From Phaeobacter sp. G2 (lineage in GTDB: Bacteria > Pseudomonadota > Alphaproteobacteria > Rhodobacterales > Rhodobacteraceae), in contig CP104100.1 of the NCBI GenBank assembly GCA_025163595.1, forward strand, positions 930,001-994,000: 64,000 nt of DNA. Direction: 5' to 3'. Below the pieces are notes generated by a model. That model made no database searches. It was not told the DNA's origin and saw only the letters and a program-made list of their open reading frames with translations. Positions 25,474 through 34,391 of the stretch are shown piece by piece; within the stretch, counting starts at the first letter, position 1; each line of letters starts with the position of its first letter. Made by a program: the position numbers and the translations under genes.

Positions 25474-27414
25474 TTAGAAGTCTTGCCATTTACCGTCGTC
25501 GCTGTCGGTCGGCCCATTGACCTGTTGTTGCATCACCTCTTCCCCCCAGTCCAGATAGTCATGGGCAATGACGGGTTCTGCGGTTGCAGCCTTGGCCAGC
25601 GGTGGTTTGGCAGTTCGCGGCGCGCCCAGGGTCTGAAACCCAGCAACCACTTCGGTGAGTTTGAGCGCGTCTGCCTTGAGCAGATGGCCCGCTGCGGTGG
25701 ATTCTTCAACCATGGCGGCGTTTTGCTGGGTCACCTGATCCAGCTGGGTGACGCCAATGTTGATCTCGGCCAGGCCGGTGGATTGCTCAACCGCGCCTTC
25801 GGTAATACCGGAGACCAGCTCGGAAATCTCGTTGACCCGCCCGACAATGGAATTGAGCGCCTGGCCTGCTTTGCCAACCAGATCAACGCCGCGGCCAACC
25901 TGTTCGGCGCTGGAGCCAATCAGCGCTTTGATCTCCATCGCCGCCTCAGAGGAGCGCTGCGCCAGCCCCCGGACCTCGGCGGCAACCACTGCAAAGCCCC
26001 GTCCGGCTTCGCCAGCGCGGGCGGCTTCAACCCCTGCATTCAGCGCCAATAGGTTGGTCTGAAAGGCGATGTCATCAATCACGGTGATAATCTGGCCGAT
26101 ATGGCTGGAGGAGTCGGAAATCTCTGTCATGGCGGCGACGGCATTGGCGACCACTTCACCGCTGCTACGGGCCTCATTCTTGGCCTCATCCATTGTTGCC
26201 TCGACACTGCGGGCCCCATCAGCTGCCGCCTTGACCGAGGCGGTCATCTGGTCCAGCGCTGCAGCGGTCTGTTCCAGGGTTGCTGCCTGGCTTTCGGTGC
26301 GGTGTGACAGATCATCAGAGGCCTGGCTGATTTCGGTGGCGCCATTGCCGATGGATTCCGAGGCTTCGATCACCTGAGCAACAGTGACCGAGAGGGTATC
26401 AATGGTCTGGTTGAAGTTCTGGCGGAGTTTTTCATGGGCCCCGGAAAACTCTACGGAAATGGGCTGGGAAAAATCACCGCGCGATAGCCTGACCAGCCCG
26501 GAGCTGAGATGCTGTACTACATCGTGTTGTTCCTGTTGCAGCGCGGCGCGGCGTTCTTCGCCGACGCGGGCCTGTTGCAGGTCGGTTTGCAATTCGACCA
26601 GCGCCTTGCCGATCTTGCCGATTTCATCCCTGCGGTTTGCCGATGCGACCTCGGTCTCCAGGTCGCCGGAAGACACCGCAGCAATGTCTGTGCAAACCCG
26701 CTCAATTGGCCGGATTACCGAGCGGGCAACCGAAATGCAGACCGCAAGAAGAACGGCACTCATCACAGCCAAACCGATGAGTATGTTTCGCGACAAGGCC
26801 TGTGTATTGGCCAGTATGGGATCAAGATTTCTGCGGACTTCGATGACGCCGCGCAGATCGCCCAGCTGCCAGTCGGTTTTGGGCGAGCCTGCCACCGTGT
26901 TGTGACAGGCGACACAGACTTCCGAGGTCATCTGATCGGCAACCGCCACTCGCAGAAAGGTGCTGCCATTGACCACTTCGGTCTGTTCAATACTGCGCGC
27001 GGGGTCGTTTGACAGGGCGTCCCAAGCCTCCTCCATGAAAGCGTCTGATGGGCGGTCGGCCCGATTTTCAAAGGGAAAGGGACTGTAAAGGGAGAAATTG
27101 ATCTGTTCCCCAGCAATCAGTTCGCTGACGTCGTGCACCATTGTGGCTGGCAGAGGAATGACGTTTGGGTCGTTTTGGTGATCAATTCCCAAAGACAGGT
27201 TGCCGGAGGCCTTTGCGTCGCTCACCACGAATTTTGTATAGTAGCTGCGCAGTGTCTTGACCTGGCCTGCGGTTTCAACAGCGGCCTCGGTTGCAGCTGA
27301 AATTGCATTATTGCGCATGGCGGAGGGAAGGAGCAGCCCCGCGAGCAGAAGACCCAGGCACAGGCACAGGGGGATGGGCACAACCAACTTGAACAAGAGA
27401 GAGTCTTTATTCAC
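25474..27414 (-). CDS. Methyl-accepting chemotaxis protein with c-type haem (DUF3365/Tll0287-like) sensor domain
   Basis: A 646-residue chemoreceptor. It has a membrane segment at 9-30, a periplasmic domain to about 208, a second membrane segment at 210-232, a HAMP domain, and a C-terminal signalling domain with the hairpin tip around [20 protein letters not shown]. The periplasmic domain carries CVACH at 167-171, a CxxCH motif for covalent haem, in a context ([10 protein letters not shown], then [12 protein letters not shown]) of Tll0287-like/DUF3365 domains. It would sense redox state or a gas such as NO, CO or oxygen and signal to CheA. The extra DEIGKIG and [12 protein letters not shown] segments point to two HAMP-like units. 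No che genes are nearby, so it is an orphan receptor. Confidence 0.9.
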   Translation of the reverse strand: MNKDSLLFKLVVPIPLCLCLGLLLAGLLLPSAMRNNAISAATEAAVETAGQVKTLRSYYTKFVVSDAKASGNLSLGIDHQNDPNVIPLPATMVHDVSELIAGEQINFSLYSPFPFENRADRPSDAFMEEAWDALSNDPARSIEQTEVVNGSTFLRVAVADQMTSEVCVACHNTVAGSPKTDWQLGDLRGVIEVRRNLDPILANTQALSRNILIGLAVMSAVLLAVCISVARSVIRPIERVCTDIAAVSSGDLETEVASANRRDEIGKIGKALVELQTDLQQARVGEERRAALQQEQHDVVQHLSSGLVRLSRGDFSQPISVEFSGAHEKLRQNFNQTIDTLSVTVAQVIEASESIGNGATEISQASDDLSHRTESQAATLEQTAAALDQMTASVKAAADGARSVEATMDEAKNEARSSGEVVANAVAAMTEISDSSSHIGQIITVIDDIAFQTNLLALNAGVEAARAGEAGRGFAVVAAEVRGLAQRSSEAAMEIKALIGSSAEQVGRGVDLVGKAGQALNSIVGRVNEISELVSGITEGAVEQSTGLAEINIGVTQLDQVTQQNAAMVEESTAAGHLLKADALKLTEVVAGFQTLGAPRTAKPPLAKAATAEPVIAHDYLDWGEEVMQQQVNGPTDSDDGKWQDF

Positions 27415-27802
27415 CTAAACGAACCTTCTATTCTCTAGGGTGCTTCCAGCGGAGCAACCGGTATTCGGCGGTTGCAAAACAGACGGCGAAACACTGCCAA
27501 ACCTTAAACGACAGGTTCAAGGTGACTTGATTCGGTTAATTTTCCTGAAAATTGAATTTGTATTGCCACGACCCTCCTGCAACCAGGGGGGGAGGCCGGT
27601 GCAGACGCGCAAACGCTGGGGCGACCCGGGGCCTGTCACAGGGGCAGGTTAGCCTGCGATCTTCAAGCCGGTTTTGCTAAATCAAAAAGAGCGGCCCAAA
27701 AGGACCGCTCTGATACCGTAAACAACAGACCAAGGGCAACGATGTCCGGTGCCACAAAGCTGGGACTGCGTCACATGTGGTCTCTTGTCCTGCGCGGTGC
27801 GG
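27415..27802. other. 388-bp intergenic region before the chemoreceptor gene
   Basis: Between the chemoreceptor start and rpe (both minus strand). It carries the rpe terminator (27684-27711) and must hold the chemoreceptor promoter. I see no gene or other clear structure in it. Confidence 0.5.
27684..27711 (-). terminator. Rho-independent terminator of rpe
   Basis: Read on the minus strand: AGAGCGGTCC-TTTT-GGGCCGCTCT followed by TTTTTGATTT. A 10-bp stem with one G-U pair and a T-run, about 90 bp after the rpe stop. Confidence 0.9.
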
Positions 27803-28492
27803 TCAGGCCCAGTGACCCTCGGCTGCGGCGCGGATTAGACGCATGTTTTCGCCATAGACCTCGGGGTTAGACACCGAGCCGCCCTTGAACACAGCCGAGC
27901 CTGCAACCAGAACATCAGCGCCGGCCTCAACAACCAGTGGCGCGGTCTTGGGGTCTACGCCGCCGTCGATTTCGATATGTACCGGGCGGTCACCGATCAT
28001 CTGGCGCAATTGACGAACCTTGGCCGTCATGTCGATGAATTTCTGCCCACCAAATCCTGGGTTTACCGTCATCACACAGATCAGGTCGGTGATATCCAGC
28101 AGATGGGCAACCGCTTCGGCGGGGGTGCCGGGGTTCAGCGCCACACCTGCTTTCATGCCTGCGGCACGGATCGCCTGCAGGGTGCGGTGGATATGCGGAC
28201 CTGCCTCGATATGGGCGGTGAGCACATCGGCACCAGCATCGGCGTAGGCGTCGATATAGGCATCGACCGGAGAGATCATCAGATGCACATCCATCACGGT
28301 TTTTACATGCGGGCGGAAGGCTTTGACCGCCATGGGGCCAAAGGTGAGGTTGGGCACAAAATGGCCATCCATCACATCCACATGCACCCAGTCAGCGCCC
28401 TGGGCCTCGATGGCCTGAATTTCCTGGCCAAAATTGGCAAAGTCAGCAGAGAGGATCGAGGGGGCAATCTTGATCTTGCGGTCAAAGGACAT
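27803..28492 (-). CDS. rpe: Ribulose-phosphate 3-epimerase
   Basis: A 229-residue TIM-barrel epimerase that interconverts ribulose 5-phosphate and xylulose 5-phosphate in the pentose phosphate or Calvin pathways. Family motifs are IAPSILSADFANFG at the N-terminus, HVDVMDGHFVPNLT (metal His and the first catalytic Asp), VNPGFGGQKFI, and EIDGGVDPKTA with the second catalytic Asp; GSAVF closes the phosphate site. The start is placed at the ATG giving MSFDRKIK, preceded by AAGGAAA; an upstream in-frame ATG at 28540 would add 16 unconserved residues. It stands alone, divergent from the phosphonate transporter operon, with its own terminator. Confidence 0.95.
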   Translation of the reverse strand: MSFDRKIKIAPSILSADFANFGQEIQAIEAQGADWVHVDVMDGHFVPNLTFGPMAVKAFRPHVKTVMDVHLMISPVDAYIDAYADAGADVLTAHIEAGPHIHRTLQAIRAAGMKAGVALNPGTPAEAVAHLLDITDLICVMTVNPGFGGQKFIDMTAKVRQLRQMIGDRPVHIEIDGGVDPKTAPLVVEAGADVLVAGSAVFKGGSVSNPEVYGENMRLIRAAAEGHWA

Positions 28493-28675
28493 CGGGCGGT
28501 TTCCTTTTGGAAAGACAATAGAGGAGTGTTCAGCCGCCATATAGCTGCTTGCTGGCGCTCTGCACAGGGGCTGTTTGCCGAGTCAAATCAATGACATTTA
28601 CAAAAGCTTCATTCCTTTGACACAAATCGTTTGAGTGCCAGCCTTAGTCAATGCCCGAAACGAGAGGGACCGACT

Positions 28676-29488
28676 GTGCTGCGCATCGATAAATTGACGA
28701 AACGTTTTGGTGACAAGATTGCGGTGGATGCCGCGACATTGGACATCGACAAACCTTGCATGATCGGGGTGATCGGGCGGTCAGGTGCCGGCAAATCGAC
28801 CCTGTTGCGGATGATCAACCGCCTGTCCGATGCCAGCGAAGGCCGCATCCTGTTTGAAGACCGCGAAATTACCGGCCTGCGGGGGAATGCGAAGCGCGCC
28901 TGGCAGTCGGACTGCGCGATGATCTTTCAGCAGTTCAATCTGGTGCCTCGTATGGATGTGGTCTCCAACGTGCTGCACGGCACGCTCAATCGCCGCTCCA
29001 CCTTTGCCACCATGTTCAATCTGTTCCCGATGGATGACATCCACCGGGCGATCGACATTCTGGACCGTCTCGGCATCGCCGAACATGCCGCCAAACGGGC
29101 CGAAGCCCTGTCTGGGGGGCAACAACAACGTGTCGCCATTGCTCGTGCGCTGATGCAAGACCCCAAGATCATTCTGGCGGATGAGCCGATTGCCTCGCTG
29201 GATCCGATGAACGCACAGACCGTGATGGAGGCGCTGCGCCGCATCCATGAAGAAGACGGACGCACGGTGATTGCTAACCTGCACACGCTGGATACGGCAC
29301 GGCGCTACTGCGACCGGGTCATCGGTATGCGCGATGGGCGCATCGTCTTTGACGGGCTGCCGGAACAGCTGACCACAGGTGTCGCCCGTGAGATCTATGG
29401 CGCTGATGCCAGTTTCTCGGAAGCGGCGACCTCGACCGAGATCGACACCCTGGATGCCACCATCCGGGCTGAGATGGCGCAAGCCTGA
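28676..29488 (+). CDS. phnC: Phosphonate ABC transporter ATP-binding protein
   Basis: A 270-residue ABC ATPase. Walker A is GRSGAGKST, the Q-loop is [16 protein letters not shown], the signature is [15 protein letters not shown] and Walker B is [13 protein letters not shown]. The FNLVPRMDV and GTLNRRST segments are typical of PhnC. It powers import of phosphonates or phosphite with the two PhnE permeases. GTG 28676 is the likely start, as GAGAGGGA precedes it at good spacing; upstream in-frame starts add residues of no known domain. It opens the operon phnC-D-E-E-acetyltransferase, divergent from rpe. Regulation by phosphate starvation (PhoB) is usual in this family, but I found no convincing Pho box. 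Confidence 0.93.
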   Translation: MLRIDKLTKRFGDKIAVDAATLDIDKPCMIGVIGRSGAGKSTLLRMINRLSDASEGRILFEDREITGLRGNAKRAWQSDCAMIFQQFNLVPRMDVVSNVLHGTLNRRSTFATMFNLFPMDDIHRAIDILDRLGIAEHAAKRAEALSGGQQQRVAIARALMQDPKIILADEPIASLDPMNAQTVMEALRRIHEEDGRTVIANLHTLDTARRYCDRVIGMRDGRIVFDGLPEQLTTGVAREIYGADASFSEAATSTEIDTLDATIRAEMAQA

Positions 29489-29558
29489 ACAACCGAACCA
29501 TCCAATTTCATCACCCGTACCCGATGGGGGGGCGGGAAAACTTAACCGGAGAAAAAAG

Positions 29559-30461
29559 ATGAAAAAACTGCTGCTGGCCGCTCTGGCCTCGACTGCCCTG
29601 ACCACACCCGTCATGGCCGAAGAAATCACTCAGTTCCGCATTGGTCTCCTGGGCGGCGAGAACGCTCAGGACCGTTTGAACAACAACGAATGCCTGCGCG
29701 CCAAAACCGAAGAGCTGCTGGGTGTTGAAACCAAGCTGTTTGCCCCTGCCGACTATAACGGTGTTATCCAGGGTCTGCTGGGCGGCACCCTCGACATGGC
29801 GTGGCTGGGTGCCTCCGGTTATGCAAAAACTTACCTGTCCGACCCGGAAGCGGTTGAGCCAATCCTGGTTAAAGTCAACGAGGACGGCGGCTACGGCTAC
29901 TACTCGGTAGGCTTTGCGCGCGCCGACAGCGGCATCACCTCGCTGGAAGACATGCAGGGCAAAGTTTTTGGCTTTGGCGACCCTAACTCGACCTCAGGCT
30001 TCCTGATCCCGTCGATCGAGATCCCTGAAATCACCGGTGCCACCATGACTTCGGGCGATTACTTTGGCGAAGTCAAATTCTCCGGCGGTCACGAGCAGAC
30101 CATCGTTGGCGTCAACAATGGCGATTTTGACGGCGGTGTGACCTGGGCTGACGGTCTGGGCAACTGGGAAGACGGCTACAACTCTGGCGCCCTGCGTCGC
30201 GCTGTGGATGCAGGCCTGGTTGACATGAACGACCTGGTTCAGATCTGGCAGTCCAAGCCAATCCCAGAAGGTCCAATCGTTCTGCGCAAAGACCTGCCAG
30301 AAGACGTCAAAGTCAAATTCACCGCCCTGATGGCCTCGCTGCCCTCAATGGATCCTGAGTGCGCCTATGGTGTGCTCTCCGGTGAGGCCAAAGGCGTTAT
30401 GCCAATCGGTCACGACGCCTACCAGGCAATCATCGAAGCCCGCAAGCTGAAGTCCAACTAA
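29559..30461 (+). CDS. phnD: Phosphonate ABC transporter substrate-binding protein
   Basis: A 300-residue periplasmic binding protein with a Sec signal peptide (KKLLLAALASTALTTPVMA, cut after residue 20). Family stretches are FRIGLLGGENAQDRL, LFAPADYNGVIQGLLGGTLD, LGASGYA and FGFGDPNSTSGFLIP, where the ser/thr-rich GDPNSTSG loop binds the phosphonate group. ATG 29559 follows CCGGAGAAAA and gives the clean signal peptide. Codon choice is markedly stricter than in neighbouring genes, as expected for a highly made binding protein. A 9-bp hairpin lies 24 bp after the stop, before phnE. The ligand could be 2-aminoethylphosphonate, another phosphonate or phosphite. Confidence 0.94.
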   Translation: MKKLLLAALASTALTTPVMAEEITQFRIGLLGGENAQDRLNNNECLRAKTEELLGVETKLFAPADYNGVIQGLLGGTLDMAWLGASGYAKTYLSDPEAVEPILVKVNEDGGYGYYSVGFARADSGITSLEDMQGKVFGFGDPNSTSGFLIPSIEIPEITGATMTSGDYFGEVKFSGGHEQTIVGVNNGDFDGGVTWADGLGNWEDGYNSGALRRAVDAGLVDMNDLVQIWQSKPIPEGPIVLRKDLPEDVKVKFTALMASLPSMDPECAYGVLSGEAKGVMPIGHDAYQAIIEARKLKSN

Positions 30462-30484
30462 GACTTCCACGTGGTTCTTTCTTC

Positions 30485-30512
30485 GGGGTCCGGGCAGCAA
30501 TGTCCGGACCCC
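30485..30512 (+). terminator. Hairpin after the phnD binding-protein gene
   Basis: GGGGTCCGG-N10-CCGGACCCC is a 9-bp perfect stem, followed by a short CGTTTCCC without a real T-run. It sits between phnD and phnE like the hairpin after tctC, and probably stabilises phnD mRNA or partly attenuates. Confidence 0.6.
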
Positions 30513-30578
30513 GTTTCCCAGTGATCGACCGGCCCGGAGCGGCCCTGGATCACAGTTTCCCAAATCAGGACGGCAACG

Positions 30579-31448
30579 ATGGCAGATCTGACCGCAGCGC
30601 CCCTAACGACGGCCGATATTCGCGCCCAATATGGCGAGATGACCCGGCGCAAGCGTCTTTATGGCGGCATAATTTTGGTGGTGTTTGTCGCCTTGATGAT
30701 GGCAGGGTTCCGTACTGCTGACGGCCGCAATGCTGGCTCGTTTTATGACGGTATCACCCATGTTTTTGACTACCCGAACGAAGTTCTGGCGGAAGCCAGC
30801 GAGAAAGTTACAGAGCTTCCCGGTCATCTGGTCAACTTTTTTCCAGCCCTGATCGAGACGCTGAATATCGCCGCTGCCTCTACCCTTGTGGGGCTGGTCT
30901 TTGGCACCCTGTTGTCGCTGTTGTCGACCCGTGGCATGGCGCCCTGGCCGCGCCTTATCCCGTTGTTTCGCCGGATCATGGATATCTGTCGCGCCATTCC
31001 TGAAATTGTCATCGCCCTGGTCCTGATTTTCCTGCTTGGTGGCGGGCCGGTGCCTGCGATGATTGCCATTGCAATCCACACCGCTGGCGCCCTGGGCAAG
31101 CTGTTCTCCGAAGTGAATGAAAACGCCTCGCTGAAACCTGTCGAGGGGCTTGAATCCGTTGGCAGCAGCTGGGGGCAGCGCATGTGGCTGGGCGTCATCC
31201 CGCAGGTGGGGCCAAACTATGTGAGCTACGCCCTGTTGCGGTTTGAAATCAACATTCGCGCCTCGGCCATTCTGGGTTTTGTCGGCGCTGGCGGCATTGG
31301 CTACGAGCTGAAAAACGCCATGTCCTGGGGCCAGGGCCGCTACGATGAGGCCGCCGCCATTTTCCTGTTGTTGTTTATCACCATCGTCGTGGTCGATCAG
31401 ATCTCGAGCGGCATGCGTGACCGTTTGATCCATGGAGCCAAGGCATGA
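30579..31448 (+). CDS. phnE: Phosphonate ABC transporter permease (first copy)
   Basis: A 289-residue inner-membrane permease with about six membrane segments (the first at residues 26-46). The coupling loop with the ABC ATPase lies in LKPVEGLESVGSSWGQRM. PhnE family stretches include RRIMDICRAIPEIVIALVLI and RASAILGFVGAGGIGYEL. It forms half of the transport channel with the second PhnE, whose start overlaps its stop (ATGA at 31445). The N-terminal 25 residues are cytoplasmic and charged. Confidence 0.92.
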   Translation: MADLTAAPLTTADIRAQYGEMTRRKRLYGGIILVVFVALMMAGFRTADGRNAGSFYDGITHVFDYPNEVLAEASEKVTELPGHLVNFFPALIETLNIAAASTLVGLVFGTLLSLLSTRGMAPWPRLIPLFRRIMDICRAIPEIVIALVLIFLLGGGPVPAMIAIAIHTAGALGKLFSEVNENASLKPVEGLESVGSSWGQRMWLGVIPQVGPNYVSYALLRFEINIRASAILGFVGAGGIGYELKNAMSWGQGRYDEAAAIFLLLFITIVVVDQISSGMRDRLIHGAKA

Positions 31449-32824
31449 CCATTCTAGAGGCCGACCTGACCCCCGCGACATTGAAACAGGACATGGACCG
31501 CCTGTTTTTCAAAAAGAAACTGCTGAATTTTGCCGTGCCCGCCCTGATCCTGGTCTATATGGGGTATGTCTTTGTGGCCTTTGACATGGCAGGTCTGTGG
31601 CAGCGGGTCAGCTGGCAGAACGCCCAGACCCTGGTGAGCGACACCTATAGTTACAAAACCCATGTGACGCGGGACAACCGCGATGGCTCGGTCTCGGTGG
31701 CCATTGAGGGCGAACGCAAAGGTGCCTATCCCGAAGGTGACAGCCCAGCCTGGGTTTCTCTGGGTGAGACCGCAGGGGTTGAGACTGCGATTGACCTGGA
31801 AAACGGTCATCTGGTGCGCTTTGGTGCTGAAAGCATTGAATATGACATTCCGGGCTATGGTCTGGTCCGCGCGACCCCGACCCGCGCCAAAGGTGTCCAG
31901 GCAGAATTGCCCGCTGGCGATGTGCCAGACTGGATCAGTGTGTCCAAGAACCGTCTGGCGATCAAAACCGATGCCGGTCGCCTCACTGTCACCCGCAACC
32001 GCGCTGAGGTCTTTCGGTATTTCAACGGCTGGGAGCTGTTCTTTTTCACTCTCGACAGCCCCTATCATGGGCTGAGCATAGGCGAGGTGCTGACCCGCGC
32101 GGCAACAGGCGAAGCCGGGGCAATCCTGAATGATTTCTGGAACAACAAGATGTGGCGCCATAGGGATGTTGCCTGGGCCATCGCCGAGACACTGCTGATG
32201 GCCTTCCTCGGCACCATTGGTGCGGGTATCATTGCCCTGCCGTTGGCCTTTATTGCCGCGCGCAACTTCTCGCCCTTTGGCCCGCTCAGGTTTGTTGCAC
32301 GCCGGTTCTTTGACTTTTTGCGCGGCGTGGACTCGCTGATCTGGACCGTGGTCCTGGCACGCGCCTTTGGCCCTGGTCCTTTGACGGGTGCCCTGGCCAT
32401 TCTGGTGACGGATACCGGCACCTTCGGCAAGATTTTTTCGGAAGCCCTGGAAAATGTCGATGAGAAACAGATCGAAGGCATTGCCTCCACTGGGGCAAAA
32501 CCGGCGCAGCGCTATCGTTTTGGAGTGATCCCGCAGATCACTCCGGTGCTGCTGAGCCAGCTGTTGTATTTCCTGGAATCCAACACCCGCTCTGCCACCA
32601 TCATTGGGGCAATTACCGGGGGCGGTATCGGCTTGCTGCTGACCCAGGCGATCATCACCCAAAAGGACTGGGAAGAAGTGGCCTATTACATCGTGCTGAT
32701 CATCCTGATGGTGATGATGATGGATTGGCTCTCTGGCTGGCTACGCCGTCGTCTGATCAAGGGCGAGGGGGGCAAGACCAAGCGCAAGGCACGCGCTGAT
32801 GGCAAGGCCTTCCTGCTGCCCTAA
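31445..32824 (+). CDS. phnE: Phosphonate ABC transporter permease with large extracytoplasmic insertion (second copy)
   Basis: A 459-residue permease. After the first membrane segment (residues about 27-47) there are some 190 residues with no membrane segments and a beta-rich look (for example NGHLVRFGAESIEYDIPGYG), followed by the usual PhnE core from about 235 with RRFFDFLRGVDSLIWTVVLA and the coupling loop VDEKQIEGIASTGAKPAQRY. Common PhnE proteins have about 260-290 residues, so the insertion makes this one much longer. It should face the periplasm and could interact with PhnD. It closes the transporter proper; a 13-bp hairpin separates it from the acetyltransferase. Confidence 0.9.
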   Translation: MTILEADLTPATLKQDMDRLFFKKKLLNFAVPALILVYMGYVFVAFDMAGLWQRVSWQNAQTLVSDTYSYKTHVTRDNRDGSVSVAIEGERKGAYPEGDSPAWVSLGETAGVETAIDLENGHLVRFGAESIEYDIPGYGLVRATPTRAKGVQAELPAGDVPDWISVSKNRLAIKTDAGRLTVTRNRAEVFRYFNGWELFFFTLDSPYHGLSIGEVLTRAATGEAGAILNDFWNNKMWRHRDVAWAIAETLLMAFLGTIGAGIIALPLAFIAARNFSPFGPLRFVARRFFDFLRGVDSLIWTVVLARAFGPGPLTGALAILVTDTGTFGKIFSEALENVDEKQIEGIASTGAKPAQRYRFGVIPQITPVLLSQLLYFLESNTRSATIIGAITGGGIGLLLTQAIITQKDWEEVAYYIVLIILMVMMMDWLSGWLRRRLIKGEGGKTKRKARADGKAFLLP

Positions 32825-32852
32825 AGCGAGAGACCCCGTCTTGACGTAACAC

Positions 32853-32881
32853 CCCTTGCCATTCCATCGGAGTGGCAAGGG
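32853..32881 (+). terminator. Hairpin between phnE and the acetyltransferase gene
   Basis: A 13-bp stem with a 3-base loop (arms CCCTTGCCATTCC and its partner, one G-U pair) 29 bp after the phnE stop. No T-run follows. It may lower readthrough into the acetyltransferase gene or mark an mRNA end. Confidence 0.6.
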
Positions 32882-32902
32882 CCAATATTGGAAAGTGCCC
32901 CG

Positions 32903-33517
32903 ATGCCGAAACTCTCCTCAGAGACCCCGTTTATTCACCCCGAGTGCCAGATCAGCGACAGTCGTTTTGGTGCCTATGTTGAGATTGGCGCAGGCAGTCG
33001 CGTGGCCAATAGTGATATTGGCGACTATTCCTATTGTGACCGTAACTGCGATATCGCCAATGCGCAGGTGGGGAAATTCTCCAATATTGCCAGCGCCACC
33101 CGGATCGGGGCCACGGATCATCCGATGGAAAAGGCCTCGCTGCACCACTTCCATTATCGGTCTGCATCGTATTGGGATGATGTCACCGATGATGCGGATT
33201 GGTTTGCCCATCGCGCCAGTCGGCGGGCGCAGATTGGCCATGATACCTGGATTGGCCATGGTGCTTTGATCAAGCCAGAGGTGACCATTGGTCATGGGGC
33301 TGTTGTTGCTTCCGGCTCGGTGGTGACCAAGGATGTGGCGCCGTATACGATTGTTGGTGGCAACACGGCGCGGCTGATCCGGCGTCGCTATCCAGCGCTG
33401 GTGGCTGATCAAATGATGCAGCTGGCCTGGTGGGACTGGGACCACGCCCGCCTGCGCACTTGCCTGCCAGATTTCCGTAAGCTCACCGCAGAGGCTTTTC
33501 TGGAAAAATATGCCTGA
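32903..33517 (+). CDS. Hexapeptide-repeat acetyltransferase of the phosphonate-locus type
   Basis: A 204-residue left-handed beta-helix acyltransferase. Hexapeptide repeats run through most of the chain (for example IGAGSRVANSDIGDYSYC and IGHDTWIGHGALIKPEVTIG), ending in VVTKDVAPYTIVGGNTARLI, the typical acetyl-CoA binding coil. The loop DHPMEKASLHHFHYRS holds candidate catalytic His residues. Proteins of this kind are often found in phosphonate loci, where an acetyl group protects aminoalkylphosphonates. ATG 32903 is chosen over an upstream TTG. It is last in the phn operon; no C-P lyase genes follow, so its substrate remains open. Confidence 0.85.
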   Translation: MPKLSSETPFIHPECQISDSRFGAYVEIGAGSRVANSDIGDYSYCDRNCDIANAQVGKFSNIASATRIGATDHPMEKASLHHFHYRSASYWDDVTDDADWFAHRASRRAQIGHDTWIGHGALIKPEVTIGHGAVVASGSVVTKDVAPYTIVGGNTARLIRRRYPALVADQMMQLAWWDWDHARLRTCLPDFRKLTAEAFLEKYA

Positions 33518-33636
33518 GGGCTGCGCCGGTTTTTTGGCAAACCCGTGTCGCGCAGATATCTCCTGCTAAACGGACCAAGGGGGGGCTCCCGCCCCCGCAG
33601 GGGCAGCTGGCTTTGCCAGCGACCCCTTGGCGGCCT

Positions 33637-33661
33637 TGGGCCCGGCGCCGCTACGCGGCGC
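33637..33661 (+). repeat. Left arm of a 25-27-bp inverted repeat
   Basis: TTGGGCCC followed by GGCGCCGCTACGCGGCGC. Its reverse complement recurs at 33821-33847 with one mismatch and one inserted base. An A-run follows it. Confidence 0.75.
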
Positions 33662-33820
33662 AAAAAAACAAGATCTGCTGAGAGGTCCTTAAGGGGCAGG
33701 TTTGCCCCGCAAGGACCCTATCTATTTTATTGGATCAGAGACACCTCAAGGGTAAACCCTGCCTTTTGGCAGGGCCGCGTTGCGGCCCTTGATCTGTCTC
33801 TTCTGAAAAAAAAGAGTTCG

Positions 33821-33847
33821 GCGCCGCGTCAGCGGCGCTGGGCCCAA
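33821..33847 (-). repeat. Right arm of the inverted repeat
   Basis: Reverse complement of the left arm at 33637-33661 with one mismatch and one extra base; the 160 bp between them are themselves folded into stems. Confidence 0.75.
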
Positions 33848-33905
33848 CGGGAGAAGATCCTGCAAGGATCTATCGACGGGCGGGAGAGCTGCCTTGCGGG
33901 GGAGG

Positions 33906-34391
33906 TCAGTCTTCCGGGGTGACATGAATGGCGAACTGTTCGAGCCCTGCTGATTGCGACTCGATGCTGCGGAAGCTCTCTCTCACACCGGCGTCGCTGA
34001 GCTCGCGTGCGACGGTGAGCAGCGTGTTGGGCGGGTTTTCAGCGCAGAGATCGCGCATTTGTGTCAGCTCTTCAGTGGCCACAGGGCGGGCGCTGGCAAG
34101 ATCCGGGGCGCCATAGAAGTCTACAAAATGCTGAGCCAGAACATCAGTCAGCTCCTCCAGCTCAGCCTCCTCAATCTGGGTAACGGCGACAAAGGTCACC
34201 CGGCCAGAGGTTTCCAGCCCAAGCCAGCCATTGGCAAAGGCCTGGCGTTGTTTGCCGGTCAGGTCGTCCTCTACCCAGTTGGAGAATTCAAAGCCGCCGG
34301 AAATACACCATTCCCCAGTGCGGGCCGGATTGGCAAAGACATTCTGATCGCTCTCGTCAAAATGGATGGCGCGGGCGAGATACATCATCAA
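33906..34391 (-). CDS. DUF6505-type protein of the formate dehydrogenase locus
   Basis: A 161-residue cytoplasmic protein without signal peptide or membrane segments. It starts MYLARAIHFDESDQNVF, has GEWCISGGFEFSNW and a helical C-terminus. I recognise it only as a short conserved protein often placed beside formate dehydrogenase genes in this group of bacteria (DUF6505, by memory). It overlaps the upstream ligase-like gene by four bases (ATGA), so it is the last gene of the minus-strand arm: ferredoxin, Mrp, ligase-like, DUF6505. Function unknown; a part in cofactor supply or enzyme maturation would fit the position. Confidence 0.65.
   Translation of the reverse strand: MMMYLARAIHFDESDQNVFANPARTGEWCISGGFEFSNWVEDDLTGKQRQAFANGWLGLETSGRVTFVAVTQIEEAELEELTDVLAQHFVDFYGAPDLASARPVATEELTQMRDLCAENPPNTLLTVARELSDAGVRESFRSIESQSAGLEQFAIHVTPED

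Larger units (their letters stand above)
33518..33905. other. Densely structured noncoding island, candidate RNA or mobile repeat
   Basis: No gene is supported here. Instead there are nested stems: GGGGGC-TCCC-GCCCCC (33581-33596), GCTGGC-TTT-GCCAGC (33606-33620), GCGCCGC-TAC-GCGGCGC (33645-33661), GGTCCTT...AAGGACC enclosing GGGGCA...TGCCCC (33684-33717), a three-way-junction-like fold at 33738-33800, GCGCCGC-GTCA-GCGGCGC (33821-33838) and AGATCCT-GCA-AGGATCT (33855-33871). The two GCGCCGC stems are copies of each other in inverted orientation. This could be a structured RNA, a pair of terminators or a nested intergenic repeat of the genome. Confidence 0.6.

Noticed and set aside
28541..28675. 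Possible Pho box before phnC
   Set aside because: Words such as ATGACA and TTTGACA occur, but no pair of 7-bp repeats with 4-bp spacing close to CTGTCAT could be found on either strand.
31454..32662. 402-codon open frame opposite the second phnE
   Set aside because: Mirrors membrane-segment coding and has no recognisable domain.
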